In this document: positions 27,374 through 36,539 of the stretch, one piece after another
How positions within the stretch are numbered: position 1 is the stretch's first letter
Layout of the letters: each line of letters starts with the position of its first letter
Assembly: GCF_031127835.1 (NCBI RefSeq)
Contig: NZ_JARXHX010000008.1
Location: 205,090-269,089 of the forward strand
Length of the DNA stretch: 64,000 nucleotides
Direction: 5' to 3'
DNA from: Pelagicoccus sp. SDUM812002
Lineage (GTDB): Bacteria > Verrucomicrobiota > Verrucomicrobiia > Opitutales > Opitutaceae
Program-made: the position numbers and the translations under genes
Notes under the pieces: model-generated
What the model was told of the DNA's origin: nothing
Seen by the model: the letters and a program-made list of their open reading frames with translations, nothing else
Database searches by the model: none

Positions 27374-28432
27374 ATGAACAACACCTTTACACTCGTATCA
27401 ACGCGTACGCTCGTGTCCGCGACCATGGCTTTGGGCCTTTCAGCAACAGCGCTTCCCGAATCCGGTGAGCTTCAAAACAAGATTGGCCGTGCCGACAGCC
27501 ATGCCCCGATCGGGGTCATGGGAGACCATCTGCACAGAGGCGGCGAATTCATGTTTTCGTTTCGCCACATGTCCATGGGCATGGATGGTCACCGGCAGGG
27601 TGAAAATTCCCTGACCACTCAGGAGGTTTTTGCGGCGGGTTTTTCAACGGCTGCGACAAAAATGGACATGGAGATGGATATGCTAGGATTCATGTATGCT
27701 CCCAGCGATTCCATTACGCTCATGCTGATGGCAAACCATCTCGAGCTAGACATGGACATGATGATGAACCCGCATGTGGAAATGGGCGGGATGCACGGTG
27801 GGCATAGTATAGCAATGAGCCACTCAACCTCGGGATGGGGTGACGTCTCGCTGACCGCCCTCGTGAAAGGCTGGGAGTCGGGCAAGCAGAAGATGCACTG
27901 GAATCTCGGTGTCAGCGCTCCGACCGGTTCGGTGTCGGAGATGATGCACGGTACGTTTCAGCCTTATGGCATGCAGTTGGGGTCGGGGACCTGGGACGCG
28001 AAGGTCGGCGCCACTTACACCGGTCTTTCTGGAGGTTTCGGCTGGGGCGCTCAAGCGCTCGGGACGCTGCGTCTCGAAGATAGCGGTGAGTCTGGATTTT
28101 CGCGCTCCGATGCTCTGGAGGCTTCGGTCTGGGGAAGCTGGTTAGTCGACGGAGCATGGAGCTTATCAACTCGTTTGAAGTACACAGCCGAAGGTCCGCT
28201 CGATGGACACTACAATGGCGCTCACGCGCACTCGGCTCCTCCGCACTTTCAGGCGAATTATGGAGGGGACGTGCTAGAAGGCATTATCGGTCTCAACTAC
28301 CTTTTCCGAGATGGAGCCCTGAAAGGAAACCGTTTGGCCCTCGAGTACGGCCAGCCACTCTATCAACAGCTCAACGGAGTGGGTATGAATCGAGAGGATA
28401 CTCTGACTCTCGGCTGGCAATACGCTTGGTAG
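27374..28432 (+). CDS. Met/His-rich outer-membrane beta-barrel protein
   Basis: A 352-residue predicted outer-membrane protein with an N-terminal signal (LVSATMALGLSATALP). The first third is rich in Met, His and Asp: GDHLHRGGEFMFSFRHMSMG, MDMEMDMLGF and HVEMGGMHGGHS. The remainder alternates as a beta-barrel and ends in an aromatic residue (LTLGWQYAW). I recall such proteins (GEWMLSYR-type) in copper and other metal-resistance loci. A copper- or silver-related role is plausible from the Met/His clusters, but not shown. It pairs with the CxxC protein upstream. Confidence 0.75.
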   Translation: MNNTFTLVSTRTLVSATMALGLSATALPESGELQNKIGRADSHAPIGVMGDHLHRGGEFMFSFRHMSMGMDGHRQGENSLTTQEVFAAGFSTAATKMDMEMDMLGFMYAPSDSITLMLMANHLELDMDMMMNPHVEMGGMHGGHSIAMSHSTSGWGDVSLTALVKGWESGKQKMHWNLGVSAPTGSVSEMMHGTFQPYGMQLGSGTWDAKVGATYTGLSGGFGWGAQALGTLRLEDSGESGFSRSDALEASVWGSWLVDGAWSLSTRLKYTAEGPLDGHYNGAHAHSAPPHFQANYGGDVLEGIIGLNYLFRDGALKGNRLALEYGQPLYQQLNGVGMNREDTLTLGWQYAW

Positions 28433-28565
28433 AGAGTGGTCTAGGTGGCAGCCACTGTTAGAGCGGCTGCTACCCACTGGATTTCAGATCTAGGAAAGTC
28501 TGAATAGTCATGAGAGTCCATTTGGGTTGTTCGGGACCATGGTCTCTTGTTGCTCTACAAAAAAG

Positions 28566-28832
28566 CTAGTCCAAATCGACTCGGACCTTCCTCCAGTCTT
28601 CGGCTGTGTTTTGATAGTGCACTTTAAATTTGGATACAGAAGCGACCCAATGCTTTTGCGGAAGTGCGCCTGCGAACTTGGTGGGAGGGTCTGCGACCTT
28701 CCGTCTCTTAAGAAGATAATAGGCAGCTCTTTCTGAATCTTTTTCTTGCTCTACTCGCTTGATCCAAGGGACTGATTTGCCAGGCGCTTTTAGCGTGACT
28801 GTCTCAAGGGCCATGATCAGCTGGGTTCTCAT
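28566..28832 (-). CDS. Hypothetical small basic protein
   Basis: An 88-codon ORF (MRTQLIMALETVTLKAPGKS ...) with a basic, charged composition and no recognised domain. Its reading includes WIKRVEQEKDSERAAYYLLK, a plausible amphipathic helix. An ATG at 28811 would give a slightly shorter product. No gene lies on the opposite strand, so it is not a shadow of another gene. I cannot assign a function. Confidence 0.35.
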   Translation of the reverse strand: MRTQLIMALETVTLKAPGKSVPWIKRVEQEKDSERAAYYLLKRRKVADPPTKFAGALPQKHWVASVSKFKVHYQNTAEDWRKVRVDLD

Positions 28833-28836
28833 CCGA

Positions 28837-28998
28837 TTAGAATCCAGGAGATTGGCTGGGGGCGTTCTCGATGAATTCGAAAGCACCTTTCGGGATGTCG
28901 TCTGAAATCAGGTGGGCGGTTTGGGAGAGTAGCCGTCCAATTTCATAGGTTCGTTTTTGGCTGAATATCCAGCGGCTTCTGGATAGGTTTGTATCCAT
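28837..28998 (-). CDS. Hypothetical 53-residue ORF
   Basis: The ORF starts MDTNLSRSRWIFSQKRTYEI. Its ATG overlaps the stop of the preceding frame (TAATG) and its own stop lies 4 nt before the next ORF. The tight spacing is the only support. No function is recognised. Confidence 0.22.
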   Translation of the reverse strand: MDTNLSRSRWIFSQKRTYEIGRLLSQTAHLISDDIPKGAFEFIENAPSQSPGF

Positions 28999-29381
28999 TA
29001 AACCAGATCAGCAGCGTATTCAGGAGTTTCCTCGATCGCCCGATCGGAAGGCATTAGCATCGATTCGGATGGGACTTGCGACGATGGATGGGTTCCGTCG
29101 AGGAGTTCTAGTCGTTGGAGTCCGCCAGGTGCAGCATTCGCCGCTCTAACCGATGGAAAATGAATGTCGGCAGCGAGGCTAGCGAAGACAGCGAAGCGAG
29201 CAATTACGTTGGGGAATTTAGGCGCGGGAGGAGACGACTTGCCCTTTCTAACTCGGTCGACGCCAAGGGCTGTTAAGCTCAGGAAGGCTTTCACTCCTGT
29301 TTGCCTTACCGGCTTAGGCTTCGAAGTATTTATCTTTGAAATACAGTTATTTCAACGGAGTCCGATAAGATTAACATTATT

Positions 29382-29567
29382 ATGAAATTTGCCTGCCCAG
29401 ACACCGAGATTGCGGTTGCTCGCAATGAAGAACGCCTCCGCTCTTTTCTCGCCGGAAACAAGATTGCGTTTGCCCAAGCTTTTTGGGAAAACGGACGACC
29501 TGAGGTACGCTTAAACGATCAAGCCGAATCTGTTCCGGATGCGGATTCGCCCGAACGGAACAACTAG
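29382..29567 (+). CDS. Hypothetical 61-residue protein
   Basis: A short ORF (MKFACPDTEIAVARNEERLR ...) ending 7 nt before the convergent tamA stop codon. It is acidic at the C-terminus and has no signal peptide or known motif. There is no clear ribosome-binding site. It is the only frame on this stretch, but could be spurious. Confidence 0.38.
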   Translation: MKFACPDTEIAVARNEERLRSFLAGNKIAFAQAFWENGRPEVRLNDQAESVPDADSPERNN

Positions 29568-29574
29568 CTTAATC

Positions 29575-31692
29575 CTAGAAAGGAAAGCCGATCGAGAGGT
29601 GCACGGTACCTCTGGGATCGTCGGGCCGTGGATCGATATTATGCCCGTACTCAAGACGTACGGGACCGACGATCGTATTGTAACGGAAGCCTAGGCCGAC
29701 ACTGGTAAGGTCGTCGTAGACGTCAGTGGTGTCCGCTTTTTCCCATATGCGTGCAGCGTCAGCGAAGAGTACGACGTTGAGGCGATCGAAAATGGGATAT
29801 TCCAGCTCTAGGTTCATCAGGGCGTAGGCTTCGACGCGGGTAGGGCTGCCATCCTCGGCTAGCGGCACGGCCTCGCCGCGACGGTAGCCGCGCACGGAAT
29901 TTTCGCCGCCGACGAGGTAGAATTCGTTGTAGACGGGGAGTTCGGTCAGTCCCTCTACCACTTCTGGGTAGGTAATGCGGGCGGCTTTGGCACCGAAGTG
30001 GAATATCCAGCGATCCCCAATTTTCCTATGGCTGGAGCCGCTTAACTCAGTTTTCAGGAAATTCGATTCCCCCCCGAGAGATTCGTCAGCGTAGCGGATT
30101 ACGCCACTGAGCTCGTAACCGGATTTTGGGTACAAGATATCATCAATATGGCTGCGGGTGGCACGCAGGGAAAGGCTGCCGATGTTCGCTGCCTTGAAAT
30201 CCCGGAAGTCGGGGTCCGCGTCGAATTTTTCGTCGCGCGCTTCCTTTCGGTCGAACGCGTAGTCGAGTCCGATATCGGTTTGTAGTTTGGATAGGCGGCT
30301 GAACAATCCGACCGATACGCCACGTTCTGCACGGTCGAAGAAGAGTTCCTGGCGGTTGAGAAAGTTGATTTCGAAGGTGCCGTCGATGGACTCTCCGAGT
30401 AGTTCGGGAACGGTGTAGTCTAGGTTCCCGCTGGTGGACTTTACGGATTGGATAGCTTGGAAAGAGAGGGTGTGGGCCCGGCCTAATACGTTTTCTCTTT
30501 GGGCAAGGAGTCCGGCGCGGAATTGCTCATAGCTTCCGTATCCGAGCAGGAGCTGGACTCGGGTGCGTTCGCCTTGTTCGTATTCGAAGACTGCTTTGCG
30601 TTCGCCGGGCCCGTTGTCTTGGTAGCTGAGGTCGATGCGTTCGAAAATGCCGAGGCGTGAGAGACGCCGCCGGGCGGCTTCGGTTTCGGTGATGTCGAGC
30701 GGAGTGCCGGGCGTTAGGTCCGTTTTTCGGTCGAGGAGTTCGTGGTGAGTGTCGGTGGCTCCTTTGTGTTCGATGCCAGAGAGGGTGATCTTAGGGCCTC
30801 GCCGGACCTCGAAGCGGATGTGTACTGAGACGGTGTCGCCTTCGGGGGTAGCCTTGACGATGCGGCTGTTGACCTTTGTGTCCGGAAAACCGTTACTGTA
30901 GGCCTCGTTTCGAATCTTGCGTGTCTGGTCTTCTACCCACGTTCGCGTGTAGGTGGCGCCTTCGGGAACCTCTTTGGTTTCGACAACCTGTTCATCTTTT
31001 AGGTATTGAACCTCAGCTTGGGTGATCTGGTAGATCGGTCCTTCGTTTACATCGAACGTTACGTCGACTGCTCCGGTAGACCTGTCTATGTCGACGGCTT
31101 CTGCGTTCACTTCCGCGTCAGTGTGGCCGCGGGCGACGAGGGCGGCAGTGAGCTGCTTTTGGTGGTTGGAAAGGATGTTGGGGGAGTAGGCTCGGTCCTT
31201 TTTGCGAGAGAAGAGCGCGGTATCAGGAATAACATAGTTCTTGGCCTCGTCTACGTCGATCGAGACGAGGCCGTTTATTTCGATGGTGTCGTAGTAGTAG
31301 AGAATGCCTTCTTCGATATTGAACTGTAGTTGGGTAGCAACTACTCCCTCTGGGATCTGCGGCTCGAAAGGCGTTGTCCAAGATGCGGTGTTTTCGGTTC
31401 CGTCGGTTGTCTCGTAAGTGGCGGCCACTTTGGCGTCGAGGTAGCCGTTCTGGGTGAGTCGGGTGAGGAGCAGGAAGGCTGCGTCGTCGATCTTTTGGGC
31501 GTCGAGCTCGCCTTTCTGTATTTCGAGCAGGCGGAGGGCTCCGCGTAGCTCTGCGTTGCCAAACAGGCCGAAGCCGTCGACTTTGACGTTGGCGCCGCTG
31601 AGCGACGAGATGGGCAGTGCCAGGAGCGAGAGGAGAATTAAGAGCGTCCTGGCGCGAGCCGCGCCGCGTCGAGTTGCGGGCTCGCGGTTCAT
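29575..31692 (-). CDS. tamA: TamA-like outer-membrane assembly protein (POTRA plus Omp85 barrel)
   Basis: An Omp85-family protein of 705 residues from the chosen start. The signal peptide (TLLILLSLLALPISSLSGA) is followed by several POTRA domains (about 35-370) and a 16-strand-type barrel. The barrel includes GENSVRGYRRGEAVPL, a variant of the family's lid-lock VRGF/Y motif, and ends in SIGFPF. I start at 31692, where ATG overlaps the tamB stop by ATGA; a further ATG at 31710 is possible. With TamB it inserts certain proteins or moves lipids to the outer membrane. Confidence 0.9.
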   Translation of the reverse strand: MNREPATRRGAARARTLLILLSLLALPISSLSGANVKVDGFGLFGNAELRGALRLLEIQKGELDAQKIDDAAFLLLTRLTQNGYLDAKVAATYETTDGTENTASWTTPFEPQIPEGVVATQLQFNIEEGILYYYDTIEINGLVSIDVDEAKNYVIPDTALFSRKKDRAYSPNILSNHQKQLTAALVARGHTDAEVNAEAVDIDRSTGAVDVTFDVNEGPIYQITQAEVQYLKDEQVVETKEVPEGATYTRTWVEDQTRKIRNEAYSNGFPDTKVNSRIVKATPEGDTVSVHIRFEVRRGPKITLSGIEHKGATDTHHELLDRKTDLTPGTPLDITETEAARRRLSRLGIFERIDLSYQDNGPGERKAVFEYEQGERTRVQLLLGYGSYEQFRAGLLAQRENVLGRAHTLSFQAIQSVKSTSGNLDYTVPELLGESIDGTFEINFLNRQELFFDRAERGVSVGLFSRLSKLQTDIGLDYAFDRKEARDEKFDADPDFRDFKAANIGSLSLRATRSHIDDILYPKSGYELSGVIRYADESLGGESNFLKTELSGSSHRKIGDRWIFHFGAKAARITYPEVVEGLTELPVYNEFYLVGGENSVRGYRRGEAVPLAEDGSPTRVEAYALMNLELEYPIFDRLNVVLFADAARIWEKADTTDVYDDLTSVGLGFRYNTIVGPVRLEYGHNIDPRPDDPRGTVHLSIGFPF

Positions 31693-34600
31693 CGTTCGAA
31701 AATTGTCCATTTCAAGTTGGCGTTGAATTCGTCTCGCTTGTCGTATTCGCCCTCGATCTCGAGGTCCTCGGATAGTTGGTAGGAGGCGTCGATCGTCCTC
31801 TTGCCTTGTAGCGAGATATCTTGGCCTACCTCGAGGCTGAGCTTGCTGGCGGATTCGGAGTTGCCGCCGGTGAGTTTTTTGAAAAGGCCTTTCCCGATGA
31901 ATAGGCCGAGGGAGGTCGCCGACTTTTGAGCAAGGTTGCCTTGGGCGTCGGGCAACGCTCCGGTGGTGAGCAGGAGCAGAGCGTCTACCTGAGTTAGCGC
32001 AGGGTTGGAGGTGATTACGAGTTCTGGGTCTGTTACGGTACCTCCGACTTCGAGATTGATATCGTAGGCAAAGATGCGCCCTCCGGCTACCGCTTCGAGC
32101 TGAAGTTCAGACGGTCGGTCGCGAGTGATGAGTACCTGTCCATTTTCGAGCGTGAGAGAACTTGCTGGGAAGAAGATGCGGCCTGTATTCGTTTCGGCCT
32201 TGCCGATCAGAAGCGGAGCTCCGAGGGTTCCCTCGAGATCGAACTCGGCGGATAGGGTGCCTTCGAAAAATGAGTTGGAAACGCGAAGAAATTCGTCGCC
32301 GAGAATATTGATATCGAGTCCCCAATCGTTGAAAGGGGCTTGGTCGACTGCGAAGTAAGGAGGCCGCGAACTGACGGTTTTAGTCGAGCCGGCGAGGAGG
32401 TCAGGCTCTACCAGAAACAGGCCCTTCGTTAGTTTTAAGCTACCTTTTAGGAGCGGAGATTCTTGGTTTTTGGATACGAGTTGCATATCGATGTCTCCGC
32501 TGAAGAGCAGTCCGTCGTCACGAATAAGAGGAAATTCTTTGCTGGAGAATTTAAGGTCGTAGATCGGGTTGGAGGTATCGTTGAGGTCGGCGGAGCCCCT
32601 GAGGGTGAAAGTGCTCTTCTCGGCCAATCCGCGGATCTCGTTCACACGCCATACTCCTTGGCTCAGTTCGACTTGCCCGGAGATTTTTGACAAGGACCCA
32701 AGGGGTGGGAGGGGCCGTGTGGCGAGGTTTTCGATATTGGCAACGGCACTGATGTCGCCTTCTCGGAGTTGGATGTCGGCGCTCGCCGTACCTTCGTAAC
32801 GCAGAAGCGGTGGTAGCCAGCTCTTGAGTACCTCCAAGTCTAGAATCTCGACCCGGGCTTTTCCGGTGAGCGGCGAGAAATCGAGCAGTTGGGTGTCCCT
32901 AACAAGGTCGTAGAGGGAGGTTTTCCCGATGGGAAGTTTAGCGTCGGCGTAGACAGCGTTTTTGCCCGCGTGGGCTTCCAATGAACGGATCGCGAGCCCA
33001 TCGGAATCGGCTAGCAGGGATGCGGAGAGGTCTTGGAGCTGAACACTTTTGCTTGGGTCCTCCGGATGGCTCCAGCGGAGTGAGGCGAGCTTCACGTCGA
33101 AATTGCCTTTGGGGTCGTTGAGAGAGCCGGACAACTGAGCCTTGATGATGGGACGCTTGAGGGCGATGGGTAGGATCGTTTCGAGCGATGCCCAAAAGTC
33201 AGGATGGGGAGAGGACTCCAGCGAAAACTCAAGAGGCGCGTCTTGGTGGATTTTCGTTTGAGCAGTTCCTTGTGACCAATTTACGGATACAGGGAAGTGA
33301 CCTTCCGCTACAAGGATGTGTTTGGAGTCTGCACCGATTTCGAGGTGGTCGATGCTGAGACTGTCGAGACGTGTGGGATCAGACTGGGCGAGCCAAGATA
33401 GGTCTACGCTGCTGCCTTCCTTTAATTGCCAAGATGCGGACCCTGAGGTTGTGATTTTCGACTCAGACTCGCTTAATGTGGCTTCTGTATCGAAATCTTG
33501 GATGCGTAGGGTTGGAATTGGAACGGCGAGCCAATTGTTAAAGATGTTGGTTTGGAAATCGATCGCGGTAGCATGGAGGCTGAATTGTGAATCGGTTAAC
33601 AAGAGCGAGCTGAGCTCAAGTTGTTGGCCGTTGGGGCCAGTGAGGATGATCCCCGAGGAAGCAACGCTGGCCGCGCTCGCATCTAAGGTGACAGTTCCAG
33701 TCTCCTCGAGGGAGAGGATGACTGCGCCGTCGGAGTCAGTCAGAGCGAGTTTGGAGATGCTGACTGTTGATTCGGATGAGGAGCGTTGAATGCCGAGAGA
33801 GACGTCTAAGTCTTCGATCCCAGTTGAGGCTTGGACTGTTGCCTCCAAGTCGCTGAGCCTTCCCGCGACTTCAGTCTCTAGCGAAAAGCTGTTGGTGCTG
33901 GGAAGTTTCAAGGTGGCGAACGATAGGTTTCCTTGGAATTCAGGATCGGCCAAAGGGCCGACGAGCTGTAGATCACCATTGACGGTTTGCCACTCTATCG
34001 AAGGAAGGAGATCACGGAGACGTTGTGATTCGTTCTCCAGTTGTAGTTGAAGATTGGATTCGAGGAACTGTTGTTCTTGAATGTTGTATCCGCCGGTTAA
34101 ATTGATGCGAGAACCGGCAGCTGAGCGAATTTCTAGGGTGCGGATGGTTGCTTCCTGTCCGAGCAGGTCGACGTTGGCTGTGGCGCTTTCCAGGAGGGTG
34201 TCCCATAAGGTGATGTTGGCACCTTGAATCTCGGCCATGAGGACGGGAAGACCGTCTGGAGAGGTTCGCGTTTTCAGTACGGCGTCGAGTTTGCCGGTTG
34301 CTTCTATGAAAGGGAGTTTGGCTAGGTCGAGCTTCGCATCGAGTTGGGCAGCCTCGAGTGGGTTATCGAGACTGAAGTCGAGCAGGATCGGCTTATCGCT
34401 CTCTACGGTGAGCCATGGCAGGTCGACCTTGGCGGTTTTGATTTCCAATGACTTTGGCGAGCCGTTTCCAGCAAGGAGGATGTTGGAGGTTCCTTCGAGA
34501 TCGCTAGTATCGAAAGCTTCGATACGATAGGTAAAGGCTTGGCCGGTCCAGTCCGCGCGGAGATCGATATTGAGCGGCGGCGCGGAGCCCCAGAACGGGT

Positions 34601-35405
34601 AGCGTTCGTCGAGCTCGAAGGCCGAGGCTTCCAGACGGGCGGATTCCGGAATGAGAGACCGGGCCCAGCTCGCTTGGAGATTGATGGCGTTTTGGTGGTT
34701 TTCGAGAACGCCGGTCAGAGTAGGCTGGTCGTTCTCGTTTTTAAGCTCGACCTCCAGAGTAAGGTTTTGCTCAGGCACGGCGGCTGAAATCTGCCAGAGG
34801 GCTGGCGACTCGAAGCGGGCTTCGAGTGTCGCTTCCGTATCGCTCTGGATGTGGCGCAAGGCGACGTCGAGTTGTTGCGGGGTTAGGGTGAGTGATGGTA
34901 GTTCGAGAGTATCTTCGCTCTCCACGGAAAGGGTGCCGTTTAGGAGCGTGACGCCGCTGAGGTATCCAGCGAGACGAGCAAGGCTATCGTTGGCGATTAC
35001 GAAGATTTGCGGTAAGGTGAGTGGCTCTTGAGTTTCTTGCGGTTCCTCGGGGGCGACGTTGGAGACGTCCAGTTTCCAAGTTTCGACTACGAGCTTCTCT
35101 GTCGCTGGATCGGAGGAGAAGTGCTCGAAAAGGAGTTTGGTGGGCGAGGGTAGTTCTGCCGTCTGAGCGGTGAAATTGATGCCAGCTTGATCTGTGGACA
35201 GGTCATCCAATTGCCAGCGATCCCAAGAGAGGCGTTCGACGGAACCGATGTTTACTCCGAACTTGGCAGCCAAAGGCTGGGCGATCCAAGTCGACCAGAA
35301 AGGGAAGCTAAGTACGCACAGAAGGAGAATGCCGGCGAGAAGGGCGAGGGAGCGTTTGGTTTTCCGGAAGCGGGGTCGCTTTTCTGGGGGGTTGCTTTTG
35401 GGCAT
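31689..35405 (-). CDS. tamB: TamB-like translocation/assembly module protein
   Basis: A 1238-residue AsmA/TamB-family protein. A single N-terminal transmembrane anchor (SLALLAGILLLCVLSFPFW) precedes a long periplasmic region of repeating beta-strands, the bridge-like hydrophobic groove of the family. The C-terminal DUF490/TamB domain (about 900-1238) ends in NANLKWTIFER. Gene order tamB-tamA with an ATGA overlap indicates coupled expression; in enterobacteria tamA comes first. The product spans the periplasm to the TamA barrel. Confidence 0.92.
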   Translation of the reverse strand: MPKSNPPEKRPRFRKTKRSLALLAGILLLCVLSFPFWSTWIAQPLAAKFGVNIGSVERLSWDRWQLDDLSTDQAGINFTAQTAELPSPTKLLFEHFSSDPATEKLVVETWKLDVSNVAPEEPQETQEPLTLPQIFVIANDSLARLAGYLSGVTLLNGTLSVESEDTLELPSLTLTPQQLDVALRHIQSDTEATLEARFESPALWQISAAVPEQNLTLEVELKNENDQPTLTGVLENHQNAINLQASWARSLIPESARLEASAFELDERYPFWGSAPPLNIDLRADWTGQAFTYRIEAFDTSDLEGTSNILLAGNGSPKSLEIKTAKVDLPWLTVESDKPILLDFSLDNPLEAAQLDAKLDLAKLPFIEATGKLDAVLKTRTSPDGLPVLMAEIQGANITLWDTLLESATANVDLLGQEATIRTLEIRSAAGSRINLTGGYNIQEQQFLESNLQLQLENESQRLRDLLPSIEWQTVNGDLQLVGPLADPEFQGNLSFATLKLPSTNSFSLETEVAGRLSDLEATVQASTGIEDLDVSLGIQRSSSESTVSISKLALTDSDGAVILSLEETGTVTLDASAASVASSGIILTGPNGQQLELSSLLLTDSQFSLHATAIDFQTNIFNNWLAVPIPTLRIQDFDTEATLSESESKITTSGSASWQLKEGSSVDLSWLAQSDPTRLDSLSIDHLEIGADSKHILVAEGHFPVSVNWSQGTAQTKIHQDAPLEFSLESSPHPDFWASLETILPIALKRPIIKAQLSGSLNDPKGNFDVKLASLRWSHPEDPSKSVQLQDLSASLLADSDGLAIRSLEAHAGKNAVYADAKLPIGKTSLYDLVRDTQLLDFSPLTGKARVEILDLEVLKSWLPPLLRYEGTASADIQLREGDISAVANIENLATRPLPPLGSLSKISGQVELSQGVWRVNEIRGLAEKSTFTLRGSADLNDTSNPIYDLKFSSKEFPLIRDDGLLFSGDIDMQLVSKNQESPLLKGSLKLTKGLFLVEPDLLAGSTKTVSSRPPYFAVDQAPFNDWGLDINILGDEFLRVSNSFFEGTLSAEFDLEGTLGAPLLIGKAETNTGRIFFPASSLTLENGQVLITRDRPSELQLEAVAGGRIFAYDINLEVGGTVTDPELVITSNPALTQVDALLLLTTGALPDAQGNLAQKSATSLGLFIGKGLFKKLTGGNSESASKLSLEVGQDISLQGKRTIDASYQLSEDLEIEGEYDKRDEFNANLKWTIFER

Positions 35406-35429
35406 CTAGTGGGTGGGAGCGGTCTCGGA

Positions 35430-36539
35430 TCAAGAAACGCTCAAATGGAAAGGGACGGACGCGAGTTGCTGTCCGTTGATCAAGAGTTCGATAGTGTTCT
35501 CGCCAGTGTAGTACCGGCGGGTGGAAATTGGTTTCAAATGGAAGCTCTTTTGGAGGGTCTTTTTTGCCCTCGGGCCGAGGCTAAGATTATTGCCTTTGAA
35601 GACCTTCGGGGCGGTTTGGCCGTTTGCCTTCCTAAGATGGAAACGGTAGTCGACGACAAGGTCTTGCGCTTTTGTTGAGCTTGACTCGATTTGGAGGGTC
35701 AGGGTGAGCTTCTCTCCGAGTTGTATAGAAGGGGAATGAGCGGAAAATTCAGTTACCTTGAGTTTCGGCTTCCCATAGCCGAGGAGCTGCAAGCAGCGCG
35801 GGTGACCCTGCTTAATGAGGCTGCGGCAGGCGTGCTTGAGGAGCTGGCGTCGCTTGGTATCTGCGTCGGGTAGCCAAGCAGCGACGATGTCCAGCATGAG
35901 TTCGGGGTTATCTTTGGAGATGTCGTTGAGATTGTTGGCGACGGAGCGCCGCACGTATTCGGATGGGTCGTCCTTCAGGAGCTCAAGCAGGGGGAGTAGG
36001 GGCCGCGGGTCTTTGACGAAGGCGGTAATTTGCTCTCCCCACGGGAGGCGTGGACGGGTTCCTTCGGAAACGAGGCGGCGTAGGTTTTGGTCGGGGTCAT
36101 TGGCCCAGCGCGTGAGATGGGGAAGGATCTTCTTCGGCTGGTGAATCAAGAAGACGCGGATACCGAACTCAGCAGTGAAGCGTTTGGTGATTTCGGGCAG
36201 AAGCTTGATCGAGGCGGCGACGGCTTCCAACCCATGAGCGGTAAGTAGCGCGTTGAGAGGCATGAAAAGCCAGCCATCGAAGGAGTCGTCCTCTTTCAAG
36301 GTAGGGACAGGGAGGATGGCTTGACGGACGATTTCGATCGCGCGAGCAGGATCATCCGGCAGTCCCTTCCATAGCTCCTCGCCGATGTGGATGGCTCGCT
36401 GCTTGAGCTCTAGGTCCTCGAGGGTAGCGAGGCAGTTTTTCTCGAACCGATTGTCAGCGAAATCCGGATACGCGTCCTTGACCAGTCGGGCAAGGGTGCG
36501 AACGACCGAGGCGTTGATGAGATTCTTAAACGGCTCCAT
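35430..36539 (-). CDS. alkC: AlkC-like DNA alkylation repair protein with Ig-like tail
   Basis: A 369-residue HEAT-repeat DNA glycosylase of the AlkC/AlkD superfamily, which removes alkylated bases from DNA. The start MEPFKNLINASVVRTLARLV matches the AlkC N-terminus. HEAT-like helices run to about residue 265, including LRRLVSEGTRPRLPWG, a conserved DNA-facing segment. The last 100 residues (LGEKLTLTLQIESSSTKAQD to the end) form a beta-sandwich, the Ig-like domain known in AlkC. The start at 36539 overlaps the upstream MscS gene by 14 nt. A longer frame exists upstream but would read through the MscS gene. Confidence 0.87.
   Translation of the reverse strand: MEPFKNLINASVVRTLARLVKDAYPDFADNRFEKNCLATLEDLELKQRAIHIGEELWKGLPDDPARAIEIVRQAILPVPTLKEDDSFDGWLFMPLNALLTAHGLEAVAASIKLLPEITKRFTAEFGIRVFLIHQPKKILPHLTRWANDPDQNLRRLVSEGTRPRLPWGEQITAFVKDPRPLLPLLELLKDDPSEYVRRSVANNLNDISKDNPELMLDIVAAWLPDADTKRRQLLKHACRSLIKQGHPRCLQLLGYGKPKLKVTEFSAHSPSIQLGEKLTLTLQIESSSTKAQDLVVDYRFHLRKANGQTAPKVFKGNNLSLGPRAKKTLQKSFHLKPISTRRYYTGENTIELLINGQQLASVPFHLSVS

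Larger units (their letters stand above)
28433..29381. other. Gene-poor region with small minus-strand ORFs
   Basis: About 950 nt without a gene I can name. A hairpin at 28444-28475 (GGTGGCAGCC with GGCTGCTACC, one G-T pair) follows the outer-membrane protein gene but has no T-run. Three small minus-strand frames follow each other closely (28998-29294, 28837-28998, 28566-28832), the second and third listed separately. This may be decayed or recently acquired DNA. Confidence 0.5.

Noticed and set aside
35406..35429. Possible promoter between alkC-like gene and tamB
   Set aside because: The gap is only 24 nt and the genes point the same way; no promoter motif is visible.
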